Source: Chalara sp. BL73
Lineage: Eukaryota; Ascomycota; Leotiomycetes; Helotiales
Reading direction: 5' to 3'
Length of the DNA: 64,000 nucleotides
NCBI GenBank assembly: GCA_918026815.1
Contig: CAKJVC010000019.1
Span: forward strand, 62,001-126,000
Shown in pieces: positions 33,873 through 44,754 of this stretch; the first letter of the stretch is position 1, and each line of letters starts with the position of its first letter. The translations under genes and the position numbers were made by a program. Under the pieces are notes generated by a model. It was not told the origin of the DNA. It saw only the letters and a program-made list of their open reading frames with translations, and searched no databases.

Positions 33873-35457
33873 ATGACGTCCAGTTCTACGCAAACGCTCC
33901 AATATATTCATGGATTTGGTTCATTTGTTGAAACTGAAGCGATACCTGGCACACTTCCTATTGGGCGAAACAATCCTCAGAAGCCACCTCATGGCTTGAT
34001 ATGCGAGAAGTTGTCGGGGACGGCGTTCACAGCACCTCGCAAAGAGAATAAGCAAACGTAAGATAAAAGCCAAGTAAATTTAAGCTCAAGCGAGAGACCC
34101 GAACCACTAACATCAGTATTTTGCTTTGGTATTAGGTTTCTTTATCGCATCCTCCCAGCAGTAGTCCATTCGAAGTTTGAGAAATATGAAGGCATCGGCG
34201 CATCTATTTCACTCGCAACCGATCATTTAATGGATGTGCCTGACCAACTGCGATGGTCTCCTTTTGACATCGAGGACGGGAATACATTTGTCAGCGGCAT
34301 GAGGCTCATCAGCGGATCTGGAACACCACAATCAAAGCAGGGTCTGGCGATTTATATTTACACTGCAACAGTGGATATGCCAAAACGCCAGTGTTTCTAC
34401 TCTGCTGACGGAGACATGTTAATTGTACCTCAAATAGGTGGCCTCAACATACAAACTGAGCTTGGGAAGCTTAGCATCGAACCTAATGAAATTGCCGTCA
34501 TCCCCCGAGGGATTCGATTTCAGGTAAACTACCAGAAATCCGGTGATGGGGATTCTGGTATGAGAGGCTACATAATGGAGATATTTGGCCCAAACCATTT
34601 TGAGTTGCCGAATCTTGGCGTAATCGGTTCCTCTGGTTGCGCAAATCCGCGTGACTTTCAAATTCCAATTGCCGCGTTCGATGAAGATTATGGCTCTGAC
34701 TGGGAGGTTGTTGCTAAATATGCAGGAAAGCTCTTTCGGCTTGCCCAGAACCACACCCCCTTCGATGTGGTGGGTTGGCATGGCAATTATTACCCATACA
34801 AGTATGACCTGACTAAATTCAACGCGATTAATTCTGTAACATATGATCATTTGGTATGGCATCTTTGTTGAGAGTGCTGCTGCGCTGAAGAAGTTTATCA
34901 CTAATTATCAGGCAAGGATCCTAGCATATTCACAGTATTAACTTGTCAGTCGACTATCACCGGCACTGCAATTGCCGATTTCGTTGTCATCCCGCCGAAC
35001 TTGTGGGTTATTGCCGAGGATACGTATAGGTATGGCTTATCTCACTCGTGAAGACAAACCACTCATCTTCTATCAGGCCTCCTTGGTTCCACCGTAACTG
35101 CATGTCGGAATTCATGGGCTTGATTAGAGGTCAACATGGGGCCAAGCATGGAGATAGTTTTGCGCCAGGTGGAGCCAGCCTGCACAACATCATGAGCGGC
35201 CACGGGCCTGATGCGGCTACCCACAAACTCGCCACGAATATGCCACTAATGCCAATGAAAACGGGAAATAGTCTAGGTACGAATAGATTTTTTGGTGTTT
35301 CATCATAGCTGCTAAAGTATGTTCAACAGCGTTTATGTTCGAATCATCATTGTTCTTGGGTGTAACTAAATGGGCATTGCAAACTAGCGGTAAACGGCAA
35401 GATGATTATAACTCACACTGGGAATCGATCACACCATCATTTAAGCTTGACAAGTAA
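33873..35457 (+). CDS. hmgA: Homogentisate 1,2-dioxygenase, intact
   Basis: Five exons: 33873-34057, 34136-34853, 34917-35029, 35077-35276, 35330-35457. These join in phase to 447 aa, against about 445 for known homogentisate dioxygenases. The N-terminus reads [19 protein letters not shown], with [16 protein letters not shown]. The jelly-roll core has [16 protein letters not shown] and [13 protein letters not shown] blocks and the [18 protein letters not shown] block. The iron-binding region is complete: [16 protein letters not shown] (His and Glu ligands), [15 protein letters not shown] (His residues) and C-terminal [16 protein letters not shown]. It opens the homogentisate ring with O2 to maleylacetoacetate. 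Paired head-to-head with a fumarylacetoacetase; a maleylacetoacetate isomerase and 4-hydroxyphenylpyruvate dioxygenase are not in the window. Loss of flux through this step would give pyomelanin. Confidence 0.94.
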
Positions 35458-35556
35458 CTTATTAAAAAGAAGTTTAAACTCTAGTATGTAACTAAATAAT
35501 AAAGTATCCCTCCAATCTATCCTTCCGAGTTTATTTTTTAAATTACCCCCACACCC

Positions 35557-35960
35557 GTTACGGCCTACACATCCTGAGGCATATCGAATGAGGCTCCGCA
35601 CGGAGGTTAAAATCTGTAAAGGAGTAGGTGTATTACGTATAGGGCAAGAACTCTAATAACAAGTATGAGAATATTATTTGAGTTGAGTATGAGGCTCCTA
35701 TCCTACGAAATGCTACCTAGTTATATCGGACATTCATTCTCCTAGGTCATCTAGATCCTCAGGCTCTTTACCTTAACCCGGAGTGTCAGAAATAGGATCT
35801 ATTAACCAGAAGATCAATTAGAGAATCTGAAAGGGTATCACAACAATAGAGTACAGGCTTATTAGAGGCGTTGCAAATATATATTCTTTACGGTTATACG
35901 CCGTAATATATAGCTCCTTGGCCTACCACGTAAATCAATTCCAGGCACGCAGGATCCCAA
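35557..35960 (+). repeat. Degenerate LTR-retroelement remnant
   Basis: GTTACGGCCTACA near 35560, and the stretch TAATAACAAGTATGAGAATA with following TTATTTGAGTTGAGTATGAGG near 35655-35695, parallel the LTR of the element at 914-7415 (TAACAAGTATACTGTGAAAATA, TTTAAGTTAAACACGAAG). Downstream, 35785-35870 (GTGTCAGAAATAGGATC, then TACAGGCTTATTAGAGGCGTT) resembles 51485-51570. No complete ends or duplication found. Confidence 0.45.
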
Positions 35961-36046
35961 CAATCTTGTAAGGTGACCACATAAAATGCCTGCACTACAG
36001 CTTCTTATCGAGTCCGATTTCATCTTTCAATTTCGTCCACACCAAC

Positions 36047-36538
36047 TTAGCAACTCCCAGCCCACCACCCTGTCGTGCAGCATGTAGTTAGCATAAAGCC
36101 ATCCTCGATATAGTGCGTACATACGGGTAGAGGAATATCCTGATCTGGTGTCAACGTAAGTTGTTGACTCCCATCTTTATTCACATCCAAATCCACTCTC
36201 CTGAGCTGTATACCCCCTGTCCATTCTGGCGGGATTGCAACCTCAACATTACAGCTCAGCCAAATTGCATCCTCCTTTGCGTACAATTCATAAGGGCCAG
36301 CATACGCTATAGTGTTTTTTGCAGAAAAAATTAATGGGCTGTCTGGTCCTTCATTTGCATTGGTCGTAGTTAGATTCGCTGATAGATATCCTGAGCTTGA
36401 GACCAGGATACGACCGAGAGGGGAATCGCCGTATGGCTTCATTACAAATGTCGAGTTGGAGCCTTTACCCAGGATTGTGAAAGATTGGAGAGCCCAGGCT
36501 CCTACAAGTCGATCGCGAACCACATTCATTTCATGCAT
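36047..36538 (-). CDS. Lipocalin-like domain protein (Lipocalin_5 type), intact
   Basis: Single exon, 163 aa. RDRLVGAWALQSFTI followed by PYGDSPLGRILVSSSGYLSA is the signature opening of the fungal lipocalin-like family (LxGTWxLxSF... PYGxxPxGxLxYxxxGYMSA). It continues with IAYAGPYELYAKED, a short HxxEV-like block reading LSCNVEVAIPPEW, and GGIQLRRVDLDVNKDG. Small beta-barrel proteins of this group sit in polyketide clusters, some acting as isomerases or cyclases; no activity can be assigned here. No signal peptide, so probably cytosolic. ATG 36538 is used; a second Met follows three codons later. Convergence with the dioxygenase suggests independent transcription. Confidence 0.75.
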   Translation of the reverse strand: MHEMNVVRDRLVGAWALQSFTILGKGSNSTFVMKPYGDSPLGRILVSSSGYLSANLTTTNANEGPDSPLIFSAKNTIAYAGPYELYAKEDAIWLSCNVEVAIPPEWTGGIQLRRVDLDVNKDGSQQLTLTPDQDIPLPVCTHYIEDGFMLTTCCTTGWWAGSC

Positions 36539-37486
36539 TTTGTAAAGACAATTTTCTTGACTGGCAGAATCTAGTCACAGATGAATAGAAATTTCCATAG
36601 AATTATCGTCAGGCAAAAGTAGATTAATAACTTAGTGTTCTAATTGCTGAGGTGGGTTGTATATAATCAGTACTGTAATATTATGCTTATAAATACTACC
36701 CGTCGGAGATATGACGGAGAAGGTGTCTTAAGCCTAATGCATGAATAGACTACGACTAGGCCCAGGTTGGGTGGATTTTGACTTTAAAACCAACTCAAGT
36801 AAAGCTTCAGTAGTAAAACTATATTATTAATATATTCATAACTGTCAGGCGTTGGGTACAATATCCGACGTCGCATGCCAAATAGCTTATCCTACGACAT
36901 GTACCAGTACGGGCCCTGACAGTGTAAGCAAGTTTACTGAGCGTCAGACCCCTGGTTCTCACGTGCCTTGTTACCTAAGGGCGGCGCTTTTTGTATAACA
37001 GGAAAATAGGAGCAAAAAAAAAGGCCAAAGATTTAGTTGTGTCAATTGAATACCAGGTGCTACCTTGCAGCCCTGTCAGCTGTAAGTCTTTTATTTACGC
37101 ATAACATTTATCATTTTTTACTTAGTTGACGATTCTCTCGAGATCAACTTTCATTTTTAACTTAGGGCTCTCGCAATAAGTTAGGCAACTTTTTATTAGC
37201 TAGTCAAAAGGGTTAGAATCGGATTCGTAGCACCATATATTACATGATTGATTTACCGTACACTGTGATACGCCATGTCTAGGCTCATTAGAGAGCGGTT
37301 GTCTGTATGTCCTTAACAAGCCGATAGTAAAGGCTGTCGGAAATATGTCGGCGTAACTGGCTTGGCACAAGCGGAGTATGTTGAATGTCCTAATGTGCGA
37401 ATTATATATGTATCCATACACTTTCCAGTGTCGGCCAACAAAGCAAACTTTCTGTATAGCACTCAATTCTTCCATACTCCCACCAG
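36539..37486. other. Intergenic with an LTR-end remnant at about 36910-37001
   Basis: AAGCAAGTTTACTGAGCGTCAG, then ACCCCTGG, CTTGTTACC, GGCGGCGC and TATAACA, follow the same order as the end of the 914-7415 LTR (AAGTTTACCGAGCCTCAGGC ... TGTTAGCGCTGCGCGTAACA). The rest of the 950 bp shows no gene. Confidence 0.4.
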
Positions 37487-38671
37487 ATGTTGTTCAATGA
37501 GTTACCACAATTTCCCCTGCGTTGGGTGAGCGTGTTAGTCACTGCTTATCTGGCTCTAGTAAGACTACTTCGCTATCACAACTACAAGGATATCAACAAG
37601 CGACATGGTCGATACTCGCATGACCCATATTCTATGAATTATACAACCGCGCACAAGATAATGAAAACTACTATCGTGCGAGAATTCCCGTTCATGTATG
37701 CATTCGCAGTACAATTTGCTTTGATTAAGGGGTACGCATTACCATCTGGTACCGCACTGCTCGTCCAAACACGTCGTTTGGCTTCCACAAAGCACGCTGG
37801 GAAACGGTCAGAAGACACTGTGCTCATATTGAATGAGTTGCTGGTTTCAGGTATCGACAGCGACCGTGGCCTGGCTGCGCTTTCCAAGATGAATTGGATT
37901 CACCGACAGTATGGATCTAAGATCCAGAATGGTGACATGGTTTATACCCTATCGCTGTTTGTCCTCGAGCCAATCCGTTGGATCAATGCGCATGAGTGGC
38001 GAAGGCTGTCCAAGGCCGAAGAAATTGCCATTTTCACATACTGGAAGGAGATCGGTAATCGTATGGGCATAACTGGTATTCCAGAGACTCTCCCAGCATT
38101 CGAAGCATGGGTAGAAGACTTCGAGACGGAGAACATGAGATACGCAGAGAGTAATCGCATATGTACCATGGCAACAATCAACATATTTCTTAAGCCTTTG
38201 CCTCGGTTCATACAAGACTTCGGCAAAAAGGTGATGACCGCATTTATGGAACCACGAATCCGACCGCTAGTAGGACTAGATGACCCACCTTGGATTGTCT
38301 CAGCCGGGGTTGCCTTTTTATTTGAATGTCGAAAACATGCCATTCGACATTTCTTCCTTCCGCGCTTGCGAGATTACCATGTTCTTGGCACGAGCATCCG
38401 TGGGGGAAGGCTTCAGCGAGACTCTTACATATTTGAGCCTTGGTATGTTCGTGAAACCGCATGGACATCTCTTATCAAACGACTGACTGGGGGTGGTGAT
38501 ACCCCTGGTAACAAATATATGAGCGAAGGGTATTTGCCCGAAGAACTGGGTCCGATTGAGTACAAAGAGCGATCTAGAGAGGCCGTGCTATCAGAAGCCC
38601 AGAAAATGAGGGAGTATGCGAGCAAGGGAGGATCCTCCGTAGCAGGGTGTCCATTTTCATTCGCTCCCTAG
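37487..38671 (+). CDS. MpaB-type ER-bound oxygenase (DUF2236), intact
   Basis: Single exon, 394 aa. The N-terminus carries a hydrophobic segment (WVSVLVTAYLALVRLL) consistent with an ER membrane anchor. The core matches the MpaB/rubber-oxygenase catalytic family: RRLASTKHAGKRSEDT, MNWIHRQYGSKIQNGDMVYT, LSLFVLEPIRWINAHEWRRL, IAIFTYWKEIGNRMGI. Length is normal for fungal members. MpaB and its relatives cleave the prenyl chain of a meroterpenoid in mycophenolic acid biosynthesis; others act in unrelated pathways, so the substrate is open. It lies among tailoring genes without a core synthase. No lesion seen, in contrast to the genes left of 32 kb. Confidence 0.85.
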   Translation: MLFNELPQFPLRWVSVLVTAYLALVRLLRYHNYKDINKRHGRYSHDPYSMNYTTAHKIMKTTIVREFPFMYAFAVQFALIKGYALPSGTALLVQTRRLASTKHAGKRSEDTVLILNELLVSGIDSDRGLAALSKMNWIHRQYGSKIQNGDMVYTLSLFVLEPIRWINAHEWRRLSKAEEIAIFTYWKEIGNRMGITGIPETLPAFEAWVEDFETENMRYAESNRICTMATINIFLKPLPRFIQDFGKKVMTAFMEPRIRPLVGLDDPPWIVSAGVAFLFECRKHAIRHFFLPRLRDYHVLGTSIRGGRLQRDSYIFEPWYVRETAWTSLIKRLTGGGDTPGNKYMSEGYLPEELGPIEYKERSREAVLSEAQKMREYASKGGSSVAGCPFSFAP

Positions 38672-39880
38672 AGCCTTTTTTTTCCAAAGCTTGAGACTTG
38701 GGGAGACACGACTTGATGAGTGAGCTCCATCAAAATCAAAAGGATCTTGATTTGGCCCGACCCGGCAAGATTACACGTCAGATACGCAGAGGCTGAGAGT
38801 GGTCTATCTGCGACTAAACTATTTTTACAAGAATCTCTATGTTAGGACAAGTGATGCACCCTATCCTCCTGAGCTTAATTCTCGGTATCAATGAAGCATC
38901 CTATTCCGACACGTCCCTGACAACCTTACTGAACTGGCACTCTGCTTTTGCTTGTGATTCTAATTCCTTGGTTACATTTCCAATCTCAATTCCTCCAAAC
39001 CTTACAAGACTTCGTCTGTTATTAAGAACCAGGTTTACGCCTTACCCTAGCAGGTGTGTGCTAAACGAAGTACACTACCACTTCCTCTTCCTTCCTCTCC
39101 ACCACCTTCTCTTCATTTTCCCCCTCGAACTTAGGGCCAGACCTAGAACGTGACACCTTAACACAAAGTTCCAAGCATTTTTAGTTAAAATACGAAAGTT
39201 GAAGTGCCGTTAGTCCTTTTAATTTTTATTAGAAGAATGTAGCTTACTTGGTTACTTATATTTTTTGATGGGCTGGGACCCACCTAGGTCGAACCGGCAA
39301 AGAAGACATGAGCCTTGTTCAAGGGTAATTTGAGATATCTTACTAATCCGCAGAGGAATCCTATTATTATATGCCAGATGGCAATTCCACTGATACTATT
39401 TAAGAACCGCCTAAGGGGTTGCCCCTGCTAATATTAATATCGCCACCTGAAACATGACAGGGTCAGATTTTTTCGGCCAGAGGGCATTGATGATTCTGCC
39501 ATGCTGTTTTAGCACAGTATTAAATAAAATAAACAAAATAAAACTGCCTCCAACCCGTACAGTAACCGTTTTCTTCATGGAAATGATAGAAGTTTTATTA
39601 GACATGAAAAACCTGGTAAACTATGATCAGGCTATATCCCAGGCTTACTTTCAATATAATAAGACTGGAAAATCTAGGATATCAGGTGTTCTTCCTATAG
39701 AACAAATGTGGAAGACCTTGAATGAAAGAAGAGTAGTTATGGTCTTATTGGGTATCCAGCGGAAGATGTCTCCTAATTTTTGGAGTTAATTATCAGTTTC
39801 ACGGCCACATCTTGTTAAAGGACCATGGCCACACTGTGTCTTTGCACAAATCAGTCAGCTCATTCTTCAATAGGTTCTAG
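38672..39880. other. Intergenic, no gene recognised
   Basis: 1.2 kb between convergent genes. A plus-strand stretch at 39454-39789 encodes SQAYFQYNKTGKSRISGVLP within a 111-codon frame but matches no family known to me. Nothing else seen. Confidence 0.4.
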
Positions 39881-41743
39881 CTATACAGCACAGTTCATAC
39901 CCGGCTCGTCCCAATTCCAGTTTTCACATCCAGACAAGTCTGTATCAAGCCGTCCCATAAATGGCCAATCCGTTATATCGAAGCCATACCAATCCATACT
40001 TTGCCAATCAACCGAAGAAAGATCTGCAGGCACAATTGGACCTGCATCCGTAAACTCACTATCCCCTGAAGGTATTTGGGTGTCGGTAAGGGTTTTAGGT
40101 GAAGAAACTCTGCCGACTAGCTTTCTCATCAAGCTAAGAAACACCTTGGTCCGATCCGGCATCCCCCGTGCGAGGTAGTCACACTTAGACAATGCAGAAG
40201 TAATCAGAGTGATATCGTCAGACCCATTCGCTCCCTCCTTATTGCCCTCAGTAAGCAAGGCCATCAAAAGCATTGAGAGTGCATGAAAGGAAGCGCGGAC
40301 AAGGGTCGCCCCCAGATGTACTTCATAAACATGGCCCTGTGGAGACGGAAACCAGTCAAGGGAGGAGATGAGTATAAGGATATCCCTTGCTGCATCTCGG
40401 CTCGTGATACTGCTCTTGTAATATTTGGAGTCTCTAAATCCGCGAGCGGCCCAAGGACGGTGGGTTAGAAGTACTAATAAATTTTGGTGTATCAAGAAAT
40501 TGACTGCCCGAATGCAGTCAACACTTGGTTCCGTCCTTATTAGGTCGCGTACTTCATTAAGTGACCTTTGTGTACCACACTCCCTGATCTCAGCATCCAA
40601 TGAATCCACAACACTATAGTCTCCTGTAGTAATACTGTATATAGTATCAAAGATTTTAAGTGTTAATGATGCCATACGACATTGTTGATTCATGAACGAG
40701 GAATGTTGCCCTAAAGATTGAGGTTGATTTAGCGAGGCACTTGGAAACTGCGCATCACTCTTTTTAGACTTGGGAATGAAAGGTTTGCCATATAAAAGGA
40801 CTAAGTCGCTATATTAAAATCATATTAGTAATCATGGAAGAGTGTCGCCTTAACAGATAGGACTAACCTTTGTAACATATGCACACCTGCCCACACAAAC
40901 TTTCGACGCTCCACCACTAATGGTGAAAGCCCGTAGAGAGATCCGTCTCGGTGCAGGCCAATGCAGCCAGCTAGGTTCACAGTCATCCATAACTGAGGGT
41001 TTGCCCGTTCTCCGTCACCGAGAAAGATGGTAAGGTAGTATTGCCTTAGCAAAAGTGCTTGGATGGTATTTAGGTCTGGATTAATGGAGAAATCGTAAGC
41101 TTCGAGCACATCATTAAGTAATGACATTAGGTACGTTGATATCTCGCTCGGTTGGGACGGGGGATTAGGGTCGGACACTAGACAATCCAGCGGCATCAAA
41201 TCAACCTGCTGATCAGCCAGGCCATCAGAGAGAGTGTGTGCCGCACATGCCAGTATAACCGCCATTACTGAGAGGAAAGAGCAAGGTGCCGCTGCGCCAT
41301 TGATCCAGACGGAATTCGACTGCTCAACCACGTCATCCACATCAAGAATAGGAAAATGGGGGTGAACTTGGAGTATGTAGATGCGAGTGAGAAATTCGAC
41401 CGCAGGCGCTGAAGGGAAGCGGTTCAGTAGTGCAGTATTCGAGGCGTTCGATCTAGCTGAAGGATTATCGGTAAGGCACCCAAAAGTGTTTTCTACGTCA
41501 CTTCGGAACTCTTTGCTCTGGGAATTAGTATGTCAATAGACTAATACCCGAAATAGGGCCATTGAGACACACCTGATAAAGCATCGACACCCAGTGTGCC
41601 GGCATAGAGTATTCTGAGCCGGGTCGACTGCTATACTGGAATAACTGGCCTGTCACAACATCTCGAGGATCAACTCCGGCTTCAAGCCCGGATTCAAACC
41701 GTGCCCTTTTCGGTTCAATACTATGTTTAGATTGAGGAGGCAC
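39881..41743 (-). CDS. Fungal_trans-domain transcription regulator without a zinc cluster
   Basis: Three exons, 41743-41573, 41517-40868 and 40808-39881, splice in phase (GTGTGT...CCCAG; GTTAGT...ATATAG) to 582 aa with no stops. Exon 2 has the start of the fungal transcription-factor homology domain (FLTRIYILQVHPHFPILD) and the characteristic PQLWMTVNLAGCIGLHRDGS with FVWAGVHMLQ. Exon 3 has LVLLYGKPF and an acidic, Trp-rich C-terminus (SSVDWQSMDWYGFDITDW) that could activate transcription. No Cys6 zinc cluster precedes it: the start MPPQSKHSIEPKRARFE has only a short basic stretch, and upstream DNA to 42050 shows none. Either a co-regulator lacking its own DNA-binding domain or a gene that lost its 5' exon. 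Nucleus expected. Confidence 0.78.
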
Positions 41744-43355
41744 CTCTCTTGATCACATATTAGAATATACTATTGCAACGTTCTGTGGGCACCTTACAAA
41801 ATAGATTGTGGCACTTCAAAGACACATGAAGCCGCAAGGCCACGGGATATACAAGGGCCACAAGGATGGTGGCGATCACACTAAAGGTAACTCAGACAAC
41901 CCAAGCGCAGTAGAAATTGTAACTTACCTTTTTCTTCCGTTTACGACACCACTCACATACCAGGGGGCGGCGCACGTTACGGTTACTCAGGCCATCAGTC
42001 ATTGCTTCAGGCCTATCAGAGGTAGTATATAGTGTAATTTAAAATGCCAGAAGACACGTTGGAGGAGTGTTTAAAGGATAGCTTTCACAAATGCAGGGTT
42101 TGCCACGGTTATCTAGAGAGGAACTCCGGGCTTTCCTTGATTACGTATCCATTCAATTTTTGAGCCTTGCCAGAAACAGGCATTGCGGGGTAAATACACC
42201 ACCAGCGCCCGCGCCCCAGAATTTACACCGTATATTTGGGGGGGGGGCAAACTTTAATAAGGCCAAAGAGGAAAAAAAAGCTGAAACCATTTTTGCCGGA
42301 CTGTGATGCCCACGCCCTCGGATCAAGCACAGCTTCCGAATACTTCTGTTGGATGTTTTAGATATACAAGAGTAATGCCTCGGCAATCGGATTGGTGTAC
42401 TCTTCCCAGAGAAGCTTCCAATAGTTGCAGCTCTGGTCGCCTAGTCATGTGAGGTCCTGAACATTCATATGCCCGCTGTAGTATAGTGTTTTGCCTAATA
42501 AAGTATTGTATTGTTGTATTGTACAGTACTAAAGTGCCTTTATAACAACTATGTAAAAATTTAAAGCATTTAAAAGGCACATTAAGGATTTAAAAAAGTG
42601 TACTAACGCTACTTTGACAACACTTTTTCATTTATGCCTTGTCTGATTGGCCAGTGGAGCATGTGTTTTTGGAATACAAATCATGTGACTTATTTCGCCG
42701 TTTTCATTGCATTTCGCTTCACCCTCTTTCAATAATAATTACCCGCCCGGATTTTTTCGATATCTTTAGATTTGGTATCAAACTTGGTGCTTACCAGACC
42801 ATCAATCTGTGATGATCGGTCAACTCAGCTATTAACTAACTTTCGAACCACCCCAATCATCCAACCTCAACTGCCAACAAGGCTGAGCTCGTGGCGCGGG
42901 ACAGCAAAAACCCTGTCGGCTTTCTCCATGCTAGCAAGCCACAACATTGTTAGCATACCAACAATGCTTCTTGCAACCCGCCATTTCAGACCACTCGAAC
43001 TCAAATAGCATACACAAGCTGTCTCCCCACTCCCGATTCTTTTTCAATCTGATTAGGAAAGCTGAATTGAGGGCAGCGGGTTAGTGACGATCCGAACACC
43101 CATCTCGCACGGTATGGAGAAATCCGTGAGAATGCTGAAAGCACGTTCTCGTTGCTGTCCATGATTTGTTGAAGATGGAAATTGATAATCCGACGCTAAA
43201 GGCAACTGCCTTTCCACCTGAAACATCGATGGGTATAAATCTACCTCCCTCTCTCAAATGAAGCAGCACAGCACAGCACATCAAACACGAACACAGCAAC
43301 CTCAAGACAAAGAACACAAACCCTCTTTAACCAAACTCCTCAAACAGTCTTAACA
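41744..43355. other. Intergenic; no gene; TATA box 43234-43240 before the NTF2-like gene
   Basis: No zinc-cluster exon or other gene is visible. A run of G lies at about 42238-42247. GGGTATAAATCT at 43231-43242 is a TATA box 116 bp upstream of ATG 43356, followed by a C/A-rich leader with repeated CAGCACAG. Confidence 0.45.
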
Positions 43356-43913
43356 ATGGCATACCCCACCAAACCCGCCTACATCGTAACCTGCGCCGGT
43401 TGGGAAGAACGCCTCAAAGAACACCCTGTATTTGACTGGATGTTCGACCACGAAGCCGCCTTTGACTTCGGCACCGCCAAGCAGGAGCCCTACACCAACT
43501 GGTTCACGGACGGTTTCGTATTTGTCGATTCTTCTGGGAAATCCACTCAGGGCGCTGAGGCATGGACCGCTCTCCTCTCAACCTACGCACCACTTTCCTC
43601 CCACTTCCACGAACCCTACTTCGGGGTAGTTTTCGAAAATGAACACGGATATGAGCTCTTCGGCTGTGCCAAGATCTTTGCCAATCTGTTGGTTCCCGGT
43701 GAGGGAAATAAAAAGAAGGATCTAAGCGGCCGAGAATGGGACGTTGAATTCCCAGGCGCGTTCCATTTCACCTATGTCAGGGATGAGAGTGGACCCAAAG
43801 GGATGAAGCTTAGTGAGGAGAAATTGTACGCGGATGGGTTGCCGATGATAGGAAAGCTTTTGGAGAGGGGAATGGTTACCCCTGAGGAGTTGATCAAGAA
43901 GTTGGCTGCGTGA
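43356..43913 (+). CDS. NTF2/SnoaL-like small protein, intact
   Basis: Single exon, 185 aa. MAYPTKPAYIVTCAGWEERLK, then HPVFDWMFDHEAAFDFG, NWFTDGFVFVDSSGKSTQGAEAW and SHFHEPYFGVVFENEHGYE, have the helix-plus-curved-sheet arrangement of NTF2-like proteins, with a WFTDGFVFxxxxG strand pair. Fungal relatives are cytosolic proteins of unknown role, often described as SnoaL-like and found near metabolic clusters. G+C is higher and the codon pattern more biased to C/G-ending codons than its neighbours, the upstream TATA box is good and the leader long, which together suggest strong expression. Function is not assigned. Confidence 0.72.
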   Translation: MAYPTKPAYIVTCAGWEERLKEHPVFDWMFDHEAAFDFGTAKQEPYTNWFTDGFVFVDSSGKSTQGAEAWTALLSTYAPLSSHFHEPYFGVVFENEHGYELFGCAKIFANLLVPGEGNKKKDLSGREWDVEFPGAFHFTYVRDESGPKGMKLSEEKLYADGLPMIGKLLERGMVTPEELIKKLAA

Positions 43914-44750
43914 GTGCCTGCTTGGGATAGAGCGTGAGGTTGGCGAGAAGGCGGCGAAGATAGGGATGGGAGATGAGGGAAGTGCCGAGGAAGATGCTGG
44001 TACGGCGGAGCCTTATGCAGCTGAGAGCAGTGAGAGCGATAGTGTTATTATGATATATTTACCTTTAAATCGCCATACTATGCACCGTATAATTCGATAT
44101 TTCTACCCTGTGTATGTACATTGATCAAAATCAACAATCTTATATCGTATTATACTGTGTATTACCACACACTACGTACAGTTATTTAATTTTGTTTAGT
44201 ACATTTTAGAACTTGTTTTACAACTTTGTAGATTTGCATAATAATAATATTTATATTTATGCAAAATATACATAAAACCATTGTAAGGAGATTCTTAGTG
44301 ATATATAGTATTACTCAGTGCTAAAATTGTTACGCCGTTCAGTAGCAGTAATTCTAGCACTAGAAAATAGCTTTTCTAGCTCGGCTGACATTGCAGGTGT
44401 TGACAGAATGTCTTAGACATGATTCCGTATGTTAGGCATGAACAATTATAACCCGCATATCCCTAATATGATGCCCTACTTAAACACTGTAGTAGAATCC
44501 GTGCTACCGACTATACGGATATTCTATACAGTGCGCCTTATAATTAACTTTTGTTTACCTTGTACTGGCAGTATACGGCAGTAAACTGTACACTTTGGAA
44601 CTGAATACTGTATATAATCGAAAACAATGTGTATACATTCCACAGCAACACGACTACTAACCCTACTGAGATCACTACGCAGATGCTGAGCTATGTCATT
44701 GCAAACGTTCAACCACCTACCACTTGGCGGCAGCGTCATGACACATATCG
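43914..44750. other. Intergenic, AT-rich, nothing recognised
   Basis: Immediately after the NTF2-like stop composition falls to AT-rich. Short inverted motifs occur around 44510-44620 (GTATACGGCAGTAAACTGTAC) but no element ends were found. Confidence 0.4.
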
Positions 44751-44754
44751 CATA

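Noticed and set aside
33516..33911. 131-codon minus-strand frame across the divergent promoter
   Set aside because: Overlaps the starts of both well-supported genes and has no family features. It is an accidental frame.
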